Below, piece by piece: positions 6,332-16,405 of a stretch of 64,000 nt of DNA. The translations under genes were made by a program, and so were the position numbers. Within the stretch, counting starts at the first letter, position 1. Every line of letters starts with the position of its first letter. The stretch comes from Lachnospiraceae bacterium (GTDB lineage: Bacteria > Bacillota > Clostridia > Lachnospirales > Lachnospiraceae): positions 1 to 64,000 of the forward strand of contig JAFUPV010000039.1 in assembly GCA_017472605.1 (NCBI GenBank), read 5' to 3'. Under the pieces are notes generated by a model. It did no database searches, had not been told where the DNA came from, and was given only the letters and a program-made list of their open reading frames with translations.

Positions 6332-7543
6332 TTATAAGCTTGCGCCAATCAGAGTCGGACGGAATCCATCCATTTCCAGTGCATCCAGGATCTCCTGCTT
6401 ATGCTCATGACCAAAAGCCTCGATGGTGATTTTCAGCTCAACGGCCGCGCTGCGGTTGGTCGTTACAAACTGGTTGTGCTCCAGTTTGATGATGTTTCCC
6501 TTCTTTTCCGCGATCAGTGCAGAGACATGTGCCAGCTCACCCGGCTTATCCGGAAGCATGCAGGACACGGTAAAGATTCGTCCGCGCTGGATCAGACCCA
6601 TCTGAACCACATGAGACATGGTAATCACATCCATGTTTCCGCCGCTGAGGATGGAAACAACCTTCTTTCCCTTAAAATCCAGATGGCGAAGCGCTGCAAC
6701 CGTCAGAAGGCCGGAGTTCTCGACTACCATCTTATGATTTTCCATCACATCAAGAAACGCGCCAATCAGCTCCTCATCCGGAACCGTGATGATCTCATCC
6801 ACATTTTCTTTGATGTACGGAAGAAGCTTGTCACCTGCTGTTTTTACTGCAGTACCGTCCGCAATGGTGTTTACACCGGGAAGTGTGACAACCTCTCCAG
6901 CCTTTACCGCTTCCTGCATGCAGTTGGCACCCTCCGGCTCAACACCGATCACCTTAATCTTCGGATTCAGCAGCTTTGCAAGCGTTGCAACACCGGTGCA
7001 GAGACCGCCGCCGCCGATGGGGCAGAGAATGTAGTCGACCGTCGGCAGTTCCTTTACGATCTCCATGGCGATGCTTCCCTGACCGGTCGCCACGTCCAGA
7101 TCATTGAACGCATGGATAAAGGTATAGCCCTTTTCCGCAGCCAGCTTCTGTGCATATTCACAGGCCTCATCATAGACATTTCCATAGAGAACAACCTCAG
7201 CGCCGTAGCTCTGGGTACGGTTGATTTTAATCAGCGGCGTAGTTGTCGGCATGACAATGATTGCTTTTGTGTTATAAAGCTTTGCCGCATAGGCTACGCC
7301 CTGTGCATGGTTTCCTGCGGAAGCGGTGATGATACCTTTCTGGCGCTCCTCCTCGGACAGGGTGGAAATCTTGTAATAGGCGCCGCGCACCTTGTAAGCA
7401 CCGGTATACTGCATGTTTTCCGGTTTGAAATAAACCTTGTTTCCTGTCATCTCGGAAAAATACTCACTGTATTTCAGTTTTGTCTCCAGAGTTACCTGGC
7501 TGACGATCTCACTTGCTTCTTCAAATTTCTCTAATGTCAACAT
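6332..7543 (-). CDS. ilvA: Threonine ammonia-lyase (threonine dehydratase)
   Basis: 403 residues. This PLP enzyme deaminates threonine to 2-oxobutanoate, entering isoleucine synthesis or propionate formation. The PLP lysine lies in the motif YTGAYKVRGA, with the glycine loop CPIGGGGLCTG and SAGNHAQGVAYAA. The length and a single C-terminal ACT-like domain (GELAHVSALIAEKKGNIIKLEH) match the catabolic/short form (TdcB-like with ACT) rather than long E. coli IlvA. It begins 2 nt past the ftsY stop, so it is probably co-transcribed with smc-ftsY. The terminator at 6280-6307 follows. Confidence 0.94.
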   Translation of the reverse strand: MLTLEKFEEASEIVSQVTLETKLKYSEYFSEMTGNKVYFKPENMQYTGAYKVRGAYYKISTLSEEERQKGIITASAGNHAQGVAYAAKLYNTKAIIVMPTTTPLIKINRTQSYGAEVVLYGNVYDEACEYAQKLAAEKGYTFIHAFNDLDVATGQGSIAMEIVKELPTVDYILCPIGGGGLCTGVATLAKLLNPKIKVIGVEPEGANCMQEAVKAGEVVTLPGVNTIADGTAVKTAGDKLLPYIKENVDEIITVPDEELIGAFLDVMENHKMVVENSGLLTVAALRHLDFKGKKVVSILSGGNMDVITMSHVVQMGLIQRGRIFTVSCMLPDKPGELAHVSALIAEKKGNIIKLEHNQFVTTNRSAAVELKITIEAFGHEHKQEILDALEMDGFRPTLIGASL

Positions 7544-7545
7544 GA

Positions 7546-8481
7546 TTATTCGTCCTTTCTGTCAAATAATGCATTTACAAAGCTGTCTGAATCAAATTTC
7601 TGTAAATCATCAATTTTTTCACCCACACCGATGTATTTCACCGGAATTCCAAGCTCGGACTGGATCGCTACCGCAATACCGCCCTTGGCTGTTCCATCCA
7701 TCTTTGTCAGGATGATACCGTCAATCTTCGCCGCTTCCATGAACAGCTTTGCCTGCACAAGCGCGTTCTGTCCGGTGGTGCTGTCGAGAACGATCAGAGT
7801 CTCCCGGTATGCTTCCGGGTATTCCTTATCGATGATGCGGTTGATCTTCTTTAACTCTTCCATCAGATTCTTCTTATTATGAAGGCGTCCGGCCGTGTCG
7901 CAGATCAGCACGTCTGTGTTTCTTGCCTTCGCTGCCTGAATGGCATCAAAAATCACAGCTGCCGGATCGGAACCCTCTTTCTGGGCGATCATCGGTACAC
8001 CGGCACGGTTGCTCCACGCTTCCAGCTGCTCAATTGCCGCTGCACGGAAGGTGTCTGCCGCCGCCAGCAGAACGGAATTGCCCTGAGCCTTCAGCTGGGA
8101 AGCCATTTTTCCGATGGAAGTGGTTTTTCCGACTCCGTTGACACCAATCACAAGGATCACCGATTTTCTGTTCTCAAAATCATAGGCATTTTCACCCAGA
8201 TTCATCTGCTCCTTGATACTGTCCACAAGAAGCTGCTTGCATTCCTGCGGCTCACGGATGTGATTTTCCTTTACTTTTTCTTTCAGGTCATCAATGATCT
8301 TCTCCGTCGTCTCCACGCCCAGATCGCCCATGATCAGGACTTCTTCGATTTCTTCATAGAAATCATCGTCAATGGCAGAAAACCCGCGGAAAATCATGTC
8401 AATACCGGAAACGATGTTGTTTCTGGTTTTGGCAAGTCCCTCTTTCAGACGCTGAAAAAAGCCTTTTTTCTTTTCTTCCAT
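7546..8481 (-). CDS. ftsY: Signal recognition particle receptor FtsY
   Basis: 311 residues. The SRP receptor GTPase docks the SRP-ribosome complex at the membrane. Motifs: GVNGVGKTT (113-121), [26 protein letters not shown] and [10 protein letters not shown]. The acidic N-terminal A domain found in E. coli is absent; a short basic N-terminus ([12 protein letters not shown]) is typical of Gram-positive FtsY. It follows smc by 65 nt, the conserved rnc-smc-ftsY order. Confidence 0.98.
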   Translation of the reverse strand: MEEKKKGFFQRLKEGLAKTRNNIVSGIDMIFRGFSAIDDDFYEEIEEVLIMGDLGVETTEKIIDDLKEKVKENHIREPQECKQLLVDSIKEQMNLGENAYDFENRKSVILVIGVNGVGKTTSIGKMASQLKAQGNSVLLAAADTFRAAAIEQLEAWSNRAGVPMIAQKEGSDPAAVIFDAIQAAKARNTDVLICDTAGRLHNKKNLMEELKKINRIIDKEYPEAYRETLIVLDSTTGQNALVQAKLFMEAAKIDGIILTKMDGTAKGGIAVAIQSELGIPVKYIGVGEKIDDLQKFDSDSFVNALFDRKDE

Positions 8482-8546
8482 AATATATTCTCCTTATCGC
8501 GCCCGGCTCCTGCCCCCTGAGCAAAAACCAGGCATGCTTCAATCGC

Positions 8547-11500
8547 CTATTGATCCAGCTGCTGCTCGATCAGATTCACACTGACAAGTGCTGATACACC
8601 TTTCTCCTGCATGGTAATTCCGTAGAGACGGTCAGCCGATGCCATGGTTCCTCGCCTGTGGGTAATGACGATGAACTGGGTGTTTTTTGTCAGTCTGTGC
8701 AGATAGTTGGAAAACCTTCCGACGTTGGAATCATCCAGCGCCGCCTCGATCTCGTCCAGCAGACAGAACGGGGACGGTTTCAGGTTCTGGATTGCAAACA
8801 GAAGAGCGATAGCTGTCAAAGCCTTCTCTCCGCCGGACAGCTGCATCATGTTCTGCAGCTTCTTTCCGGGCGGCTGGGAGATGATGGTGATTCCTGCTTC
8901 CAGCACGTCTTCGCCTTCTACCAGTTCAACCGTACCCTTTCCGCCTCCAAACAGCGCCTTAAACACTTTGTCAAATTCCGTTTTGATCTGAGCAAACTTC
9001 TCTTCAAACTGGATCCGCATTCCGGAATCCAGCTCATCAATGACGCCAAGAAGTGACTGTCTGGATTCCACCAGGTCATCATACTGTCCTTTCATGAACG
9101 TCCATCGCTCCATCAGATCCCGATATTCTTCGATGGCGTTGACATTGACATGTCCAAGGGCTTTGATCCGGTTCTTCAATTCCGTCACCCTCGGCTTCAG
9201 CTCTGCCAACGATCCCAGCTCCTCGCGGAACATAGCTCTCGCTTCACTGGGCCGAAGCTCATATTCACTCCACAGATATTCGGTCTGACTATCCAGCGAT
9301 TCTTCACAGCGTTCCTTCTGATGGTTCAGCCGGAACATTTCTTTGTCAAGGGTGTTGATCCTTGCAGAAAGCTCTTCCTGCCGTTCAAAGAACCGGTGGA
9401 GAGAATTGTTTGCCTTCTCTCTGTCAACGGAAAAGCCTTCCATCTCATCCTGCAGTTCTTCCATCCGTTTCTTTTCTTTGGTGATTGCAATTCCAAGAGC
9501 TGCAATCTCCTCCTCTTTCTGCGCCACCGCGCCGGCAACTGCTTCCCGCTCCTGTTCCAGTGTAAGGATTTCTTCTTTTCCTTTTTCTTCCTCTTTCAGG
9601 ATACGGTTCAAATTTTCCAGTAAAAAGCTGTCAGACTGGGACAGCTTTGCCAGCAGCAGCTCCTGCTCTCTTGACTGAACAAGCAATTCCTCACGGAGCG
9701 CAGCTGCTTCATTGGCCTCTTTCTGGTATTCAGCCGCCATTTCCTGCGTCTGTGTACCGGTCTCATCCAGTTCCTGAACCCGGTTCAGGATTCCCTGCTT
9801 CTTATCCTGCGCTTCCCGGATCGACTGCTCCAGCAGACGCTGTTCCAGGATCGTATTCTCCTGATCCTCACGGATTTCTTCCATGCGCTTCTGAGCCGCA
9901 GTCAGATTCATCCTGGCCTCTGTCTGTGCCAGCGCACGTGCCTCCGCCGTTCTTCGCGCGTCTGCAAGCGCCTGCTCCGCGTCCTTCTGATGAACAGCTG
10001 CTGCGCGGATCTCCTCTTCCAGACGCGCCAGCTTCTTCTCTCCGTCCGCAATGACTTTCTCCAGCTCCTCCAGCTCCCGATTGCGTCCCAGCAGATTGCT
10101 GTTATTGCGGAACGCACCGCCGGTCATGGATCCACCGATGTTAAGCAGGTCACCTTCCAGCGTCACAAGACGAAAGCTTCTTTTATATTTTGCTGCCACT
10201 TTCATGGCATGATCAATGGTATCAACAACAACAATCCTGCCAAGCAGGAATTCCAGCACCCCAAGAAACTGCGGCTCCACATTTACCAGTGTGTGTGCAA
10301 GGCCGATCACTCCCGGCTCTTTCAGCGCATCCCTCTGGCGGAAATCATCCCGGATCGTGATGGCATCCAGCGGCAGAAAGGTGGCACGGCCGTACCGGTT
10401 CTGTTTCAGATACTCAATCAACCCCTTGGCTGTCTGTTCCGTGTCAGTGACAATATTCTGGATGCTGCCGCCAAGCGCTGTCTCAATTGCCGTTTCATAG
10501 CGCTTTTCCACATGGATCAGATCGGCTACCACTCCATGGATTCCCGGGTACCGGTTCTTTGCTTCCATGACACGGCGGATGCTGTTGCCATATCCTTCAT
10601 AGCGCTCTGCAAGATTTCGCAGCGATTCCGCCTTTGTTACGGAAATCTGGTGATTTCTCCGCTGCTCCGAATAGCGGTTCTGAAGCTCACTCTGTTTCTG
10701 ACGCTGTTCCTGCATCATCGTTTCCCGCTTTGCCAGAACGGCTCTTGCCTGCTCCAGATGGCTGCTTGCCTGCTTCAGCTTTTCTTCCTGCTCACTCAGC
10801 TGACCGGCGAATTTCATCTCTTCCTGCTTATTCTGCAGCAGCTTCTGATTCATCTGGGCGCGCTGAATCTTATACTGTTCCAGCATCGTCTGGTATTTCT
10901 GGGTTTCCGCGCTTAACGAGGATTTCTGGTTTAACAGGCGGATTACCTGCTCCTGATCGCGGCGGATGTTTTTCTGGAGTTCCTCCACTTTTGCCGTTAC
11001 GTCAGTGATCTGCTGACCGGTCCTGCTGCTTTCTGCAGTCGCATCGTAGATCTGACGGTTCAGCTCCTGCCGCTTCTTAGCCAGCTCTTCCTTTTCCGTT
11101 TCCTGTTTTTCCAGCTCTCTCTGCAGCGCTTCCAGACGGCTGTCCGCATGTTCTCTGCGAAGCCGCTGTGTGTTAATCTGTTCATGGAGAACACGGATCT
11201 GGCCCTCTTTCTCATGGACACCGCTCTGGCGGGCACTCCGTTCATTTCTGGCTTCTTCCATCTGCTTCTCAAGGGCATCCAGACGGTTCTGCTGTGCTTC
11301 GTACTGACCCTTCAGCTGCTCGGACGCTTTCTGCGCGTCCATGTGGTCACCTGTCACGATTTCCAGTCTCTTTTCCAGCTCCTGCAGCTCCTGTTCAGTT
11401 TTCCGGCTGCCCAATACAAAGGTATTGATTTCATACCCCTTCAGTTCTTCCCTCAGCTTCAGGTATTCTCTCGCCGTTTTTGACTGCCGCTCCAGCGGTC

Positions 11501-12107
11501 CCACCTGTTTGTCCAGCTCGGACATGATGTCACTTAGGCGGACCATGTTGGCCTCTTCGCTTTCCAGACGTTTTTTTGCAACTGCCTTTCGATATTTAAA
11601 TTTCACAATACCGGCAGCTTCATCAAACAGTTCACGGCGGTCATCCGGCTTGGTACTCAGAATTTTGTCAATCTGACCCTGGCCGATGATGGAATAGCCT
11701 TCCTTACCGATACCGGTATCAAAGAACAGCTCGTTGATGTCGCGCAGACGGCAGGCGGTACCGTTCATCAGATATTCGCTTTCTCCGGAGCGGTACACTC
11801 TTCGTGTCACCGTCACTTCATCGTAGTCGATGTTCAGCTTATGGTCCGAATTATCAAACGTGATGGCAACCGACGCAAATCCCTGGGGTTTGCGCAGCTC
11901 GGTACCGGAAAAAATGACGTCCTGCATGCTGGCACCTCGAAGCTGCTTTGCACTCTGCTCACCAAGCACCCAGCGGACTGCATCCGCAACATTACTTTTT
12001 CCGCTTCCGTTTGGTCCGACAATACAGGTGATACCATTGTGGAACTCAAACAGTGTTTTGTTGGCAAAGGACTTAAAGCCCTGTACCTCAATACTTTTTA
12101 AATACAT
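8547..12107 (-). CDS. smc: Chromosome segregation ATPase SMC
   Basis: 1186 residues, the full length of bacterial SMC. It forms the ring of the SMC-ScpAB condensin. N-terminal Walker A GPNGSGKSN (31-39), long coiled coils, a hinge near residues 510-670 (GIHGVVADLIHVEKRY, then GGSIQNIV), and C-terminal signature LSGGEKAL (1090 onward) with Walker B LLDE (1116-1119). Gln-, Glu- and Arg-rich heptads fill the arms. Placed between rnc and ftsY as in most Firmicutes; scpA and scpB are not in this window. Confidence 0.98.
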   Translation of the reverse strand: MYLKSIEVQGFKSFANKTLFEFHNGITCIVGPNGSGKSNVADAVRWVLGEQSAKQLRGASMQDVIFSGTELRKPQGFASVAITFDNSDHKLNIDYDEVTVTRRVYRSGESEYLMNGTACRLRDINELFFDTGIGKEGYSIIGQGQIDKILSTKPDDRRELFDEAAGIVKFKYRKAVAKKRLESEEANMVRLSDIMSELDKQVGPLERQSKTAREYLKLREELKGYEINTFVLGSRKTEQELQELEKRLEIVTGDHMDAQKASEQLKGQYEAQQNRLDALEKQMEEARNERSARQSGVHEKEGQIRVLHEQINTQRLRREHADSRLEALQRELEKQETEKEELAKKRQELNRQIYDATAESSRTGQQITDVTAKVEELQKNIRRDQEQVIRLLNQKSSLSAETQKYQTMLEQYKIQRAQMNQKLLQNKQEEMKFAGQLSEQEEKLKQASSHLEQARAVLAKRETMMQEQRQKQSELQNRYSEQRRNHQISVTKAESLRNLAERYEGYGNSIRRVMEAKNRYPGIHGVVADLIHVEKRYETAIETALGGSIQNIVTDTEQTAKGLIEYLKQNRYGRATFLPLDAITIRDDFRQRDALKEPGVIGLAHTLVNVEPQFLGVLEFLLGRIVVVDTIDHAMKVAAKYKRSFRLVTLEGDLLNIGGSMTGGAFRNNSNLLGRNRELEELEKVIADGEKKLARLEEEIRAAAVHQKDAEQALADARRTAEARALAQTEARMNLTAAQKRMEEIREDQENTILEQRLLEQSIREAQDKKQGILNRVQELDETGTQTQEMAAEYQKEANEAAALREELLVQSREQELLLAKLSQSDSFLLENLNRILKEEEKGKEEILTLEQEREAVAGAVAQKEEEIAALGIAITKEKKRMEELQDEMEGFSVDREKANNSLHRFFERQEELSARINTLDKEMFRLNHQKERCEESLDSQTEYLWSEYELRPSEARAMFREELGSLAELKPRVTELKNRIKALGHVNVNAIEEYRDLMERWTFMKGQYDDLVESRQSLLGVIDELDSGMRIQFEEKFAQIKTEFDKVFKALFGGGKGTVELVEGEDVLEAGITIISQPPGKKLQNMMQLSGGEKALTAIALLFAIQNLKPSPFCLLDEIEAALDDSNVGRFSNYLHRLTKNTQFIVITHRRGTMASADRLYGITMQEKGVSALVSVNLIEQQLDQ

Positions 12108-12149
12108 ATGTTTCCCCTGTGGTCTGCCGTTTCCGGCTGATAAACCGGC

Positions 12150-12824
12150 TTAACGACTGCGCAGCTGCAGGATTGTCTGATAGGCTGCAATCTGCTGCGC
12201 TGATTTTTTTGTATGTCCGACGCCTTCGCCATAAACCTTTGTGCCGATCTTCGCACGGACCTTGAATTTCTTGTCGTGGTCCGGTCCCTCTTCCGACACC
12301 AGTTCATAGGACAGCGTCTCCGAAAAATCCCTCTGAACAATTTCCTGAAGGATAGTTTTGCTATCGTAAAAGAGCTGCTTTGTTTCCAGATCATTCAGGA
12401 TAAATTTCGTTACAAACTCTTTTGCATTAGCAAAACCACCATCCAGATAGACAGCACCGATCAGTGCCTCCATCGCATCGGATGTAATTGACGCTCTGTT
12501 TCTTCCGCCTGTCGCTTCCTCGCCCCGTCCAAGCTTTAAATATCTGCCGAGAGAAATGGTCTCCGCGCAGAGAGCCAGAGACGGTTCACAGACGATGCTC
12601 GCCCTCAGCTTTGTCAATTCCCCTTCCGGATACTTTTCGTGGTGCCGGTACAGGTAATCGCTGGACACCAGTTCCAGAACTGCATCACCAAGAAATTCCA
12701 GACGCTCGTTGTCCTGATTCTTTCCGCTGAAATGCTCATGGGCATAGGAGCTGTGGGTCAGTGCCAGTTCCAGCAGCTTCGGATCGCGAAACTGATATCC
12801 GATGGTTGCTTCTAACTCTTTCAT
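12150..12824 (-). CDS. rnc: Ribonuclease III
   Basis: 224 residues. Cleaves double-stranded RNA, including rRNA precursors. The catalytic domain carries the signature ERLEFLGDAV (41-50 region) and the second acidic pair in SDAMEALIGAVYLD. A double-stranded-RNA-binding domain occupies roughly 150-224, ending GVGHTKKSAQQIAAYQTIL. It lies between acpP and smc, 42 nt before smc. Confidence 0.97.
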   Translation of the reverse strand: MKELEATIGYQFRDPKLLELALTHSSYAHEHFSGKNQDNERLEFLGDAVLELVSSDYLYRHHEKYPEGELTKLRASIVCEPSLALCAETISLGRYLKLGRGEEATGGRNRASITSDAMEALIGAVYLDGGFANAKEFVTKFILNDLETKQLFYDSKTILQEIVQRDFSETLSYELVSEEGPDHDKKFKVRAKIGTKVYGEGVGHTKKSAQQIAAYQTILQLRSR

Positions 12825-12918
12825 ACAACATTACCTCTTTTTGTCTTCTTTTCACTGCGTGGAATGCCGGACGTGAATCGCAACCCACGTCCGGCTTCAC
12901 ACGTTTCATGAACGTTTC

Positions 12919-13149
12919 TTATTTTACTGCATTGCGGATCGCTTCTACCGCGTCTCCAACCGTTTCGATGTGCTCAGCCGCATCGCTGGGGATCTCGATT
13001 CCAAATTCAGTCTCGATTCCCATGATGATCTGGAACACGTCCAGAGAGTCTGCGCCAAGATCCTCTGTGAACTTGCTCTCCATTGTGATCTCCTCTGCGT
13101 CAAGACTCAGTACATCTGCGATAATTTCGCGTAACTTCTCAAACTCCAT
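12919..13149 (-). CDS. acpP: Acyl carrier protein
   Basis: 76 residues, acidic, with the phosphopantetheine attachment motif GADSLD (Ser35). It carries acyl chains in fatty-acid synthesis and feeds PlsX. It follows plsX by 37 nt. No other fab genes are in this window. A 94-nt gap without an obvious terminator separates it from rnc. Confidence 0.97.
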   Translation of the reverse strand: MEFEKLREIIADVLSLDAEEITMESKFTEDLGADSLDVFQIIMGIETEFGIEIPSDAAEHIETVGDAVEAIRNAVK

Positions 13150-13186
13150 GTTTCAACCTCCTGTTTTCTTTTTTTACAGTTGCTTT

Positions 13187-14206
13187 TTATTTTGCTTCAG
13201 CCGGTCTGCTTTCGTTTTTCAGACAGGTCTCAATTTTCTCTGCAATTCTCTGCTCCTTAAAGGTAACACACTGCAGAATCGCATTTTTTACTTCCTTAGC
13301 CTTTGAACTGCCGTGAGCTTTTACCACCAGGCCCTTCAGTCCAAGAAGAGGCGCACCGCCGTATTCACTGGCATCAAACTTTTTCACAACGCCTTTTAAG
13401 GAAGGCTTAACCATCAGACCGCCTACTTTTCCGCGGGTGGAACTGTACATGGCATTCTTGATTTCTTTGATCAGCGCCATTCCGACACCTTCATAGAGTT
13501 TCAGAATGACATTTCCTACAAACGCTTCTGTTACCAGCACATCACACGCGCCGTAGGGGATTTCTCTTGCTTCCACGCTGCCGATAAAATTGATTCCCTC
13601 ACATGCCTTTAACAGCGGGAAGGCTTCCTTTACCAGCGCATTTCCCTTCTCCTCTTCCGCACCGATGTTGATGATGCCGACTCTCGGGTTCTTCACGCCA
13701 AGAACATTTTCCATGTAAATGGAACCCATCTGGGCAAACTGAACAAGATCGGTCGCTCTTGCGTCCACATTGGCGCCGCAGTCAACAAGAAGCGTCACAC
13801 CGTTTACCGTCGGAATCAGCGGTGCAAGCGGTGTACGTCTGACACCTTTGATTTTTCCGGCAAGAACCTGACCGCCAACCAGCGTCGCTCCTGTGCTTCC
13901 GCAGGTAACAAGGGCATCGGCTTCCCCTGTGCGAACCATGTTCAGACCACGGACCAGAGAAGAGTCCTTCTTTTTCTTAATTGCTTCAACGGGTGGTTCC
14001 TCCGTTGCAATTACCTCGGACGCAGGAATGATTTCCAGTCTGGATTTGTCATAGCTGTACTGTTTCAGTTCTTCCTCCAGACGCTCGGGGATACCAAGCA
14101 GTCTGATCTGAATCTCATTGCTCTGCTCCAGCGCTTCCACTGCTCCCTGTACCATGCAGCCAGGTGCGTTATCGCCACCCATTCCGTCTACTGCTATTGT
14201 AATCAT
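13187..14206 (-). CDS. plsX: Phosphate acyltransferase PlsX
   Basis: 339 residues from the ATG at 14206, which has GCGAGGAA upstream and gives the family opening MITIAVDGMGGDNAPG; the frame stays open 24 codons further upstream. PlsX makes acyl-phosphate from acyl-ACP for glycerol-3-phosphate acylation. Conserved pieces: SASTG-type loop CGSTGATLVGGQ, LVDCGANVD, GIINIGAEEEKGN and the FDASEYGGAPLLG region. It is followed by acpP. A terminator at 14333-14369 separates it from rpmF, so it needs its own promoter, which I could not define. Confidence 0.96.
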   Translation of the reverse strand: MITIAVDGMGGDNAPGCMVQGAVEALEQSNEIQIRLLGIPERLEEELKQYSYDKSRLEIIPASEVIATEEPPVEAIKKKKDSSLVRGLNMVRTGEADALVTCGSTGATLVGGQVLAGKIKGVRRTPLAPLIPTVNGVTLLVDCGANVDARATDLVQFAQMGSIYMENVLGVKNPRVGIINIGAEEEKGNALVKEAFPLLKACEGINFIGSVEAREIPYGACDVLVTEAFVGNVILKLYEGVGMALIKEIKNAMYSSTRGKVGGLMVKPSLKGVVKKFDASEYGGAPLLGLKGLVVKAHGSSKAKEVKNAILQCVTFKEQRIAEKIETCLKNESRPAEAK

Positions 14207-14332
14207 GTTTCCTCGCATTCCGCCCCGGCATCCGGATGCCCGGGCTTTCATGTAATTTCCTGCAGCGAACCGCTGCATACAGTTTTACTTATACATGATA
14301 AACGATGACGGCAAAGAAATCAACCTTTCTTC

Positions 14333-14369
14333 AAAAAAAATCTCCTGCAATTTCATTTGCAGGAGATTT
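14333..14369 (-). terminator. Intrinsic terminator of DUF177-rpmF
   Basis: AAATCTCCTGCAA pairs with TTGCAGGAGATTT (13 bp, loop of 6), followed on the minus strand by a run of T. It lies 34 nt after rpmF. Confidence 0.9.
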
Positions 14370-14402
14370 CTTTTATACAGCTCAGCTGTAACGATCCATG
14401 GA

Positions 14403-14585
14403 TCAATCAGCAGAAACGATTTCTCTCTTATTGTAAGAACCGCAAGCCTTGCAAACTCTGTGCGGCATCATCAGCTCACCACACTTGCTGCACTTTACCA
14501 GGTTCATTGCGCTCATCTTCCAATTTGCTCTGCGCTTGTCTCTTCTGGACTTTGAGGATTTGTTTTTTGGACAAATAGCACCCAT
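14403..14585 (-). CDS. rpmF: 50S ribosomal protein L32
   Basis: 60 residues with the typical PKNKSSKSRRDKRRANWKM start and a four-cysteine zinc ribbon (CSKCG and CKACG). The zinc-binding (C+) form is present. It follows the DUF177 gene by 42 nt, the standard pairing in bacteria, and ends at a strong terminator. Confidence 0.97.
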   Translation of the reverse strand: MGAICPKNKSSKSRRDKRRANWKMSAMNLVKCSKCGELMMPHRVCKACGSYNKREIVSAD

Positions 14586-14627
14586 TGTTACACCTCCTTT
14601 GCTCTGGAGTCATCACGACTCACGTTT

Positions 14628-15155
14628 TCATTTCTTGGTTTGCATGTTGAAGATATCACGGATTACCGACATTCTTGGGTCCAGCTCCGTGAGATCACAG
14701 CCGCAATCCTGAAGGTTTCTGTTTGCTCCGCAATTGGGGCAGACTCCCTTACAGTCCTGTCTGCACAGGACCTTCATGGGCATATTCACGATAAGCTCGT
14801 CACAGACCAGACGGTCAACATCCAACTCATAGCCCTGGATAAACGACTGCTCATCCAGCGCTGCGATGCGCTCTTCTGCCGTAGCGTTTGTATCAACATC
14901 CTGATCCAGCGTCAGCTGAAACGGGACATCAACCGGCTGAAGGCAACGGTCACAGGGAATTGTCAAATGGAAATCAACTTTGCCTGTAATCTTCATTTTC
15001 CGACTTCCGACATGAACGATCGTCAGGTCAACCGGTGACGCATCCGTTACCGGATAACGCTTTCCATTCCAACGAAACTCCTTCATCTCAAGCGGAATCT
15101 GCCAGTTTTTGCTGCCTCCTTCAATGGAAAACAGCTCGGACATATTAATCTGCAT
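14628..15155 (-). CDS. DUF177 (YceD-family) protein
   Basis: 175 residues from the ATG at 15155, chosen because GGAGG lies 5 nt upstream. The family member in E. coli (YceD) and plant relatives are linked to 23S rRNA accumulation, fitting its constant place before rpmF. Visible elements: a CDRCLQPV metal-binding-like pair, then CRQDCKGVCPNCGANRN near the C-terminus, the DUF177 cysteine signature. It is the first gene of a two-gene transcript from the consensus promoter at 15217-15245. Confidence 0.9.
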   Translation of the reverse strand: MQINMSELFSIEGGSKNWQIPLEMKEFRWNGKRYPVTDASPVDLTIVHVGSRKMKITGKVDFHLTIPCDRCLQPVDVPFQLTLDQDVDTNATAEERIAALDEQSFIQGYELDVDRLVCDELIVNMPMKVLCRQDCKGVCPNCGANRNLQDCGCDLTELDPRMSVIRDIFNMQTKK

Positions 15156-15216
15156 TCGAACCTCCACTGTTGTCAAGTAAAATTACATGACACGACACGT
15201 TTACGCGCACTTAGAT

Positions 15217-15245
15217 ATTATATAAGCTTATGCTCTGTTTGTCAA
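15217..15245 (-). promoter_or_regulatory. Consensus promoter of DUF177-rpmF
   Basis: TTGACA (15240-15245), 17-bp spacer, TATAAT (15217-15222): an exact consensus housekeeping promoter. Confidence 0.92.
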
Positions 15246-15276
15246 TCATTTTTCAAAATTTTTTGTTGACAGCCGC

Positions 15277-15306
15277 GAGCACGCAGGACAGCTGTCCTGG
15301 GCGCTC
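15277..15306 (-). terminator. Probable terminator after pta
   Basis: A hairpin with CAGGAC/GTCCTG core and GAGCG/TGCTC base lies just past the pta stop. The downstream T-tract is poor, so termination may be partial. Confidence 0.45.
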
Positions 15307-15328
15307 CGTTTCCTGAAACAGCCGCTTT

Positions 15329-16324
15329 TTACTGCGCCTGAGCCTGTACAGCGGTGATTGCAACAACACCTACGATGTCCTCAGCGCTGCAGCCTCTGGA
15401 AAGGTCATTAACCGGTGCTGCGATACCCTGGGTAACCGGGCCGTATGCTTCTGCCTTAGCCAGTCTCTGAACCAGCTTGTAACCGATGTTTCCTGCATCC
15501 AGGTTCGGGAAGATGATAACGTTTGCCTGTCCGGCAACATCGCTGCCCGGTGCCTTGGAAGCAGCTACAGACGGAACGATTGCCGCATCAAACTGCAGCT
15601 CGCCGTCCAGAGTCAGCTCCGGATACTGCTCGTGAGCAATTCTTGTTGCTTCGGTTACCTTGGTTACCAGATCGTGCTTTGCGCTTCCCTTGGTGGAATG
15701 GGACAGCATAGCAACCTTTGCCTTTGCGCCGGTCAGCAGCTCGAAGGACTCTGCAGAAGACTTTGCAATTGCAGCCAGCTCTTCCGGATTCGGATCCTGA
15801 ACAAGGCCGCTGTCACCAAATACGAATACACCGTTCTCACCATACTCACAGTTGGGAACTACCATCAGGAAGAAAGCGGAAACCAGCTTAACGCCCGGCT
15901 TTGTCTTTACGATCTGCAGGCAGGGACGAAGGGTGTTTGCAGTGGAGTGGCACGCACCGGATACCATACCGTCTGCATGACCGGACTTGATCATCAGACA
16001 TCCATAGTAAGCATAGTCGCTCAGCGCGATCTTTCTTGCCTCTTCCTCAGTCAGACCCTTCTTCTTTCTCAGCTCAACGAACAGGTCGATGTACTCCTGA
16101 GTCTTCTCATAGGTAGCCGGATCGATGATGGTTGCGCCGGTCACATCGTATCCCTTGCCGTACTTCTCAACTTCTTCCGGGCTTGCAAGAATGATCAGGT
16201 TTGCAATTCCCTCCTTCAGAATCTGCTCGGCAGCAGCCCAGGTTCTGGTGTCCATGGACTCCGGAAGTACAATTGTCTTCTTGTTTGCTCTTGCTTTTTC
16301 TTTGATAATGTCAATAAATCCCAT
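15329..16324 (-). CDS. pta: Phosphate acetyltransferase
   Basis: 331 residues from the ATG at 16324, with AAAGGAG 8 nt upstream; the frame is open a further 48 codons but lacks a site. It interconverts acetyl-CoA and acetyl phosphate. The short Pta form without the N-terminal regulatory domain is seen: opening MGFIDIIKEKARANKKTIVLPES, the SGACHSTANTLRP and AMLSHSTKGSAKH segments and IIFPNLDAGNIGYKLVQR. In relatives an acetate kinase gene often follows; here it does not, and a separate promoter follows instead. PduL at 62734 is a second, unrelated phosphotransacylase. Confidence 0.96.
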   Translation of the reverse strand: MGFIDIIKEKARANKKTIVLPESMDTRTWAAAEQILKEGIANLIILASPEEVEKYGKGYDVTGATIIDPATYEKTQEYIDLFVELRKKKGLTEEEARKIALSDYAYYGCLMIKSGHADGMVSGACHSTANTLRPCLQIVKTKPGVKLVSAFFLMVVPNCEYGENGVFVFGDSGLVQDPNPEELAAIAKSSAESFELLTGAKAKVAMLSHSTKGSAKHDLVTKVTEATRIAHEQYPELTLDGELQFDAAIVPSVAASKAPGSDVAGQANVIIFPNLDAGNIGYKLVQRLAKAEAYGPVTQGIAAPVNDLSRGCSAEDIVGVVAITAVQAQAQ

Positions 16325-16376
16325 GTATGTTACTCCTTTCCTATTCGGTGCAGCATTTTTCTGCATTCTTAATGCT

Positions 16377-16405
16377 ATTATAGTACAATCTTTTTCCCCT
16401 TGCAA
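16377..16405 (-). promoter_or_regulatory. Promoter of pta
   Basis: TTGCAA (16400-16405), 17-bp spacer, TATAAT (16377-16382). The -35 box is half of the inverted repeat at 16398-16421. Confidence 0.85.

Noticed and set aside
15329-16324. Missing acetate kinase next to pta as evidence for an unusual acetate pathway
   Set aside because: Separate location of ackA is common, and the rest of the genome is not visible.
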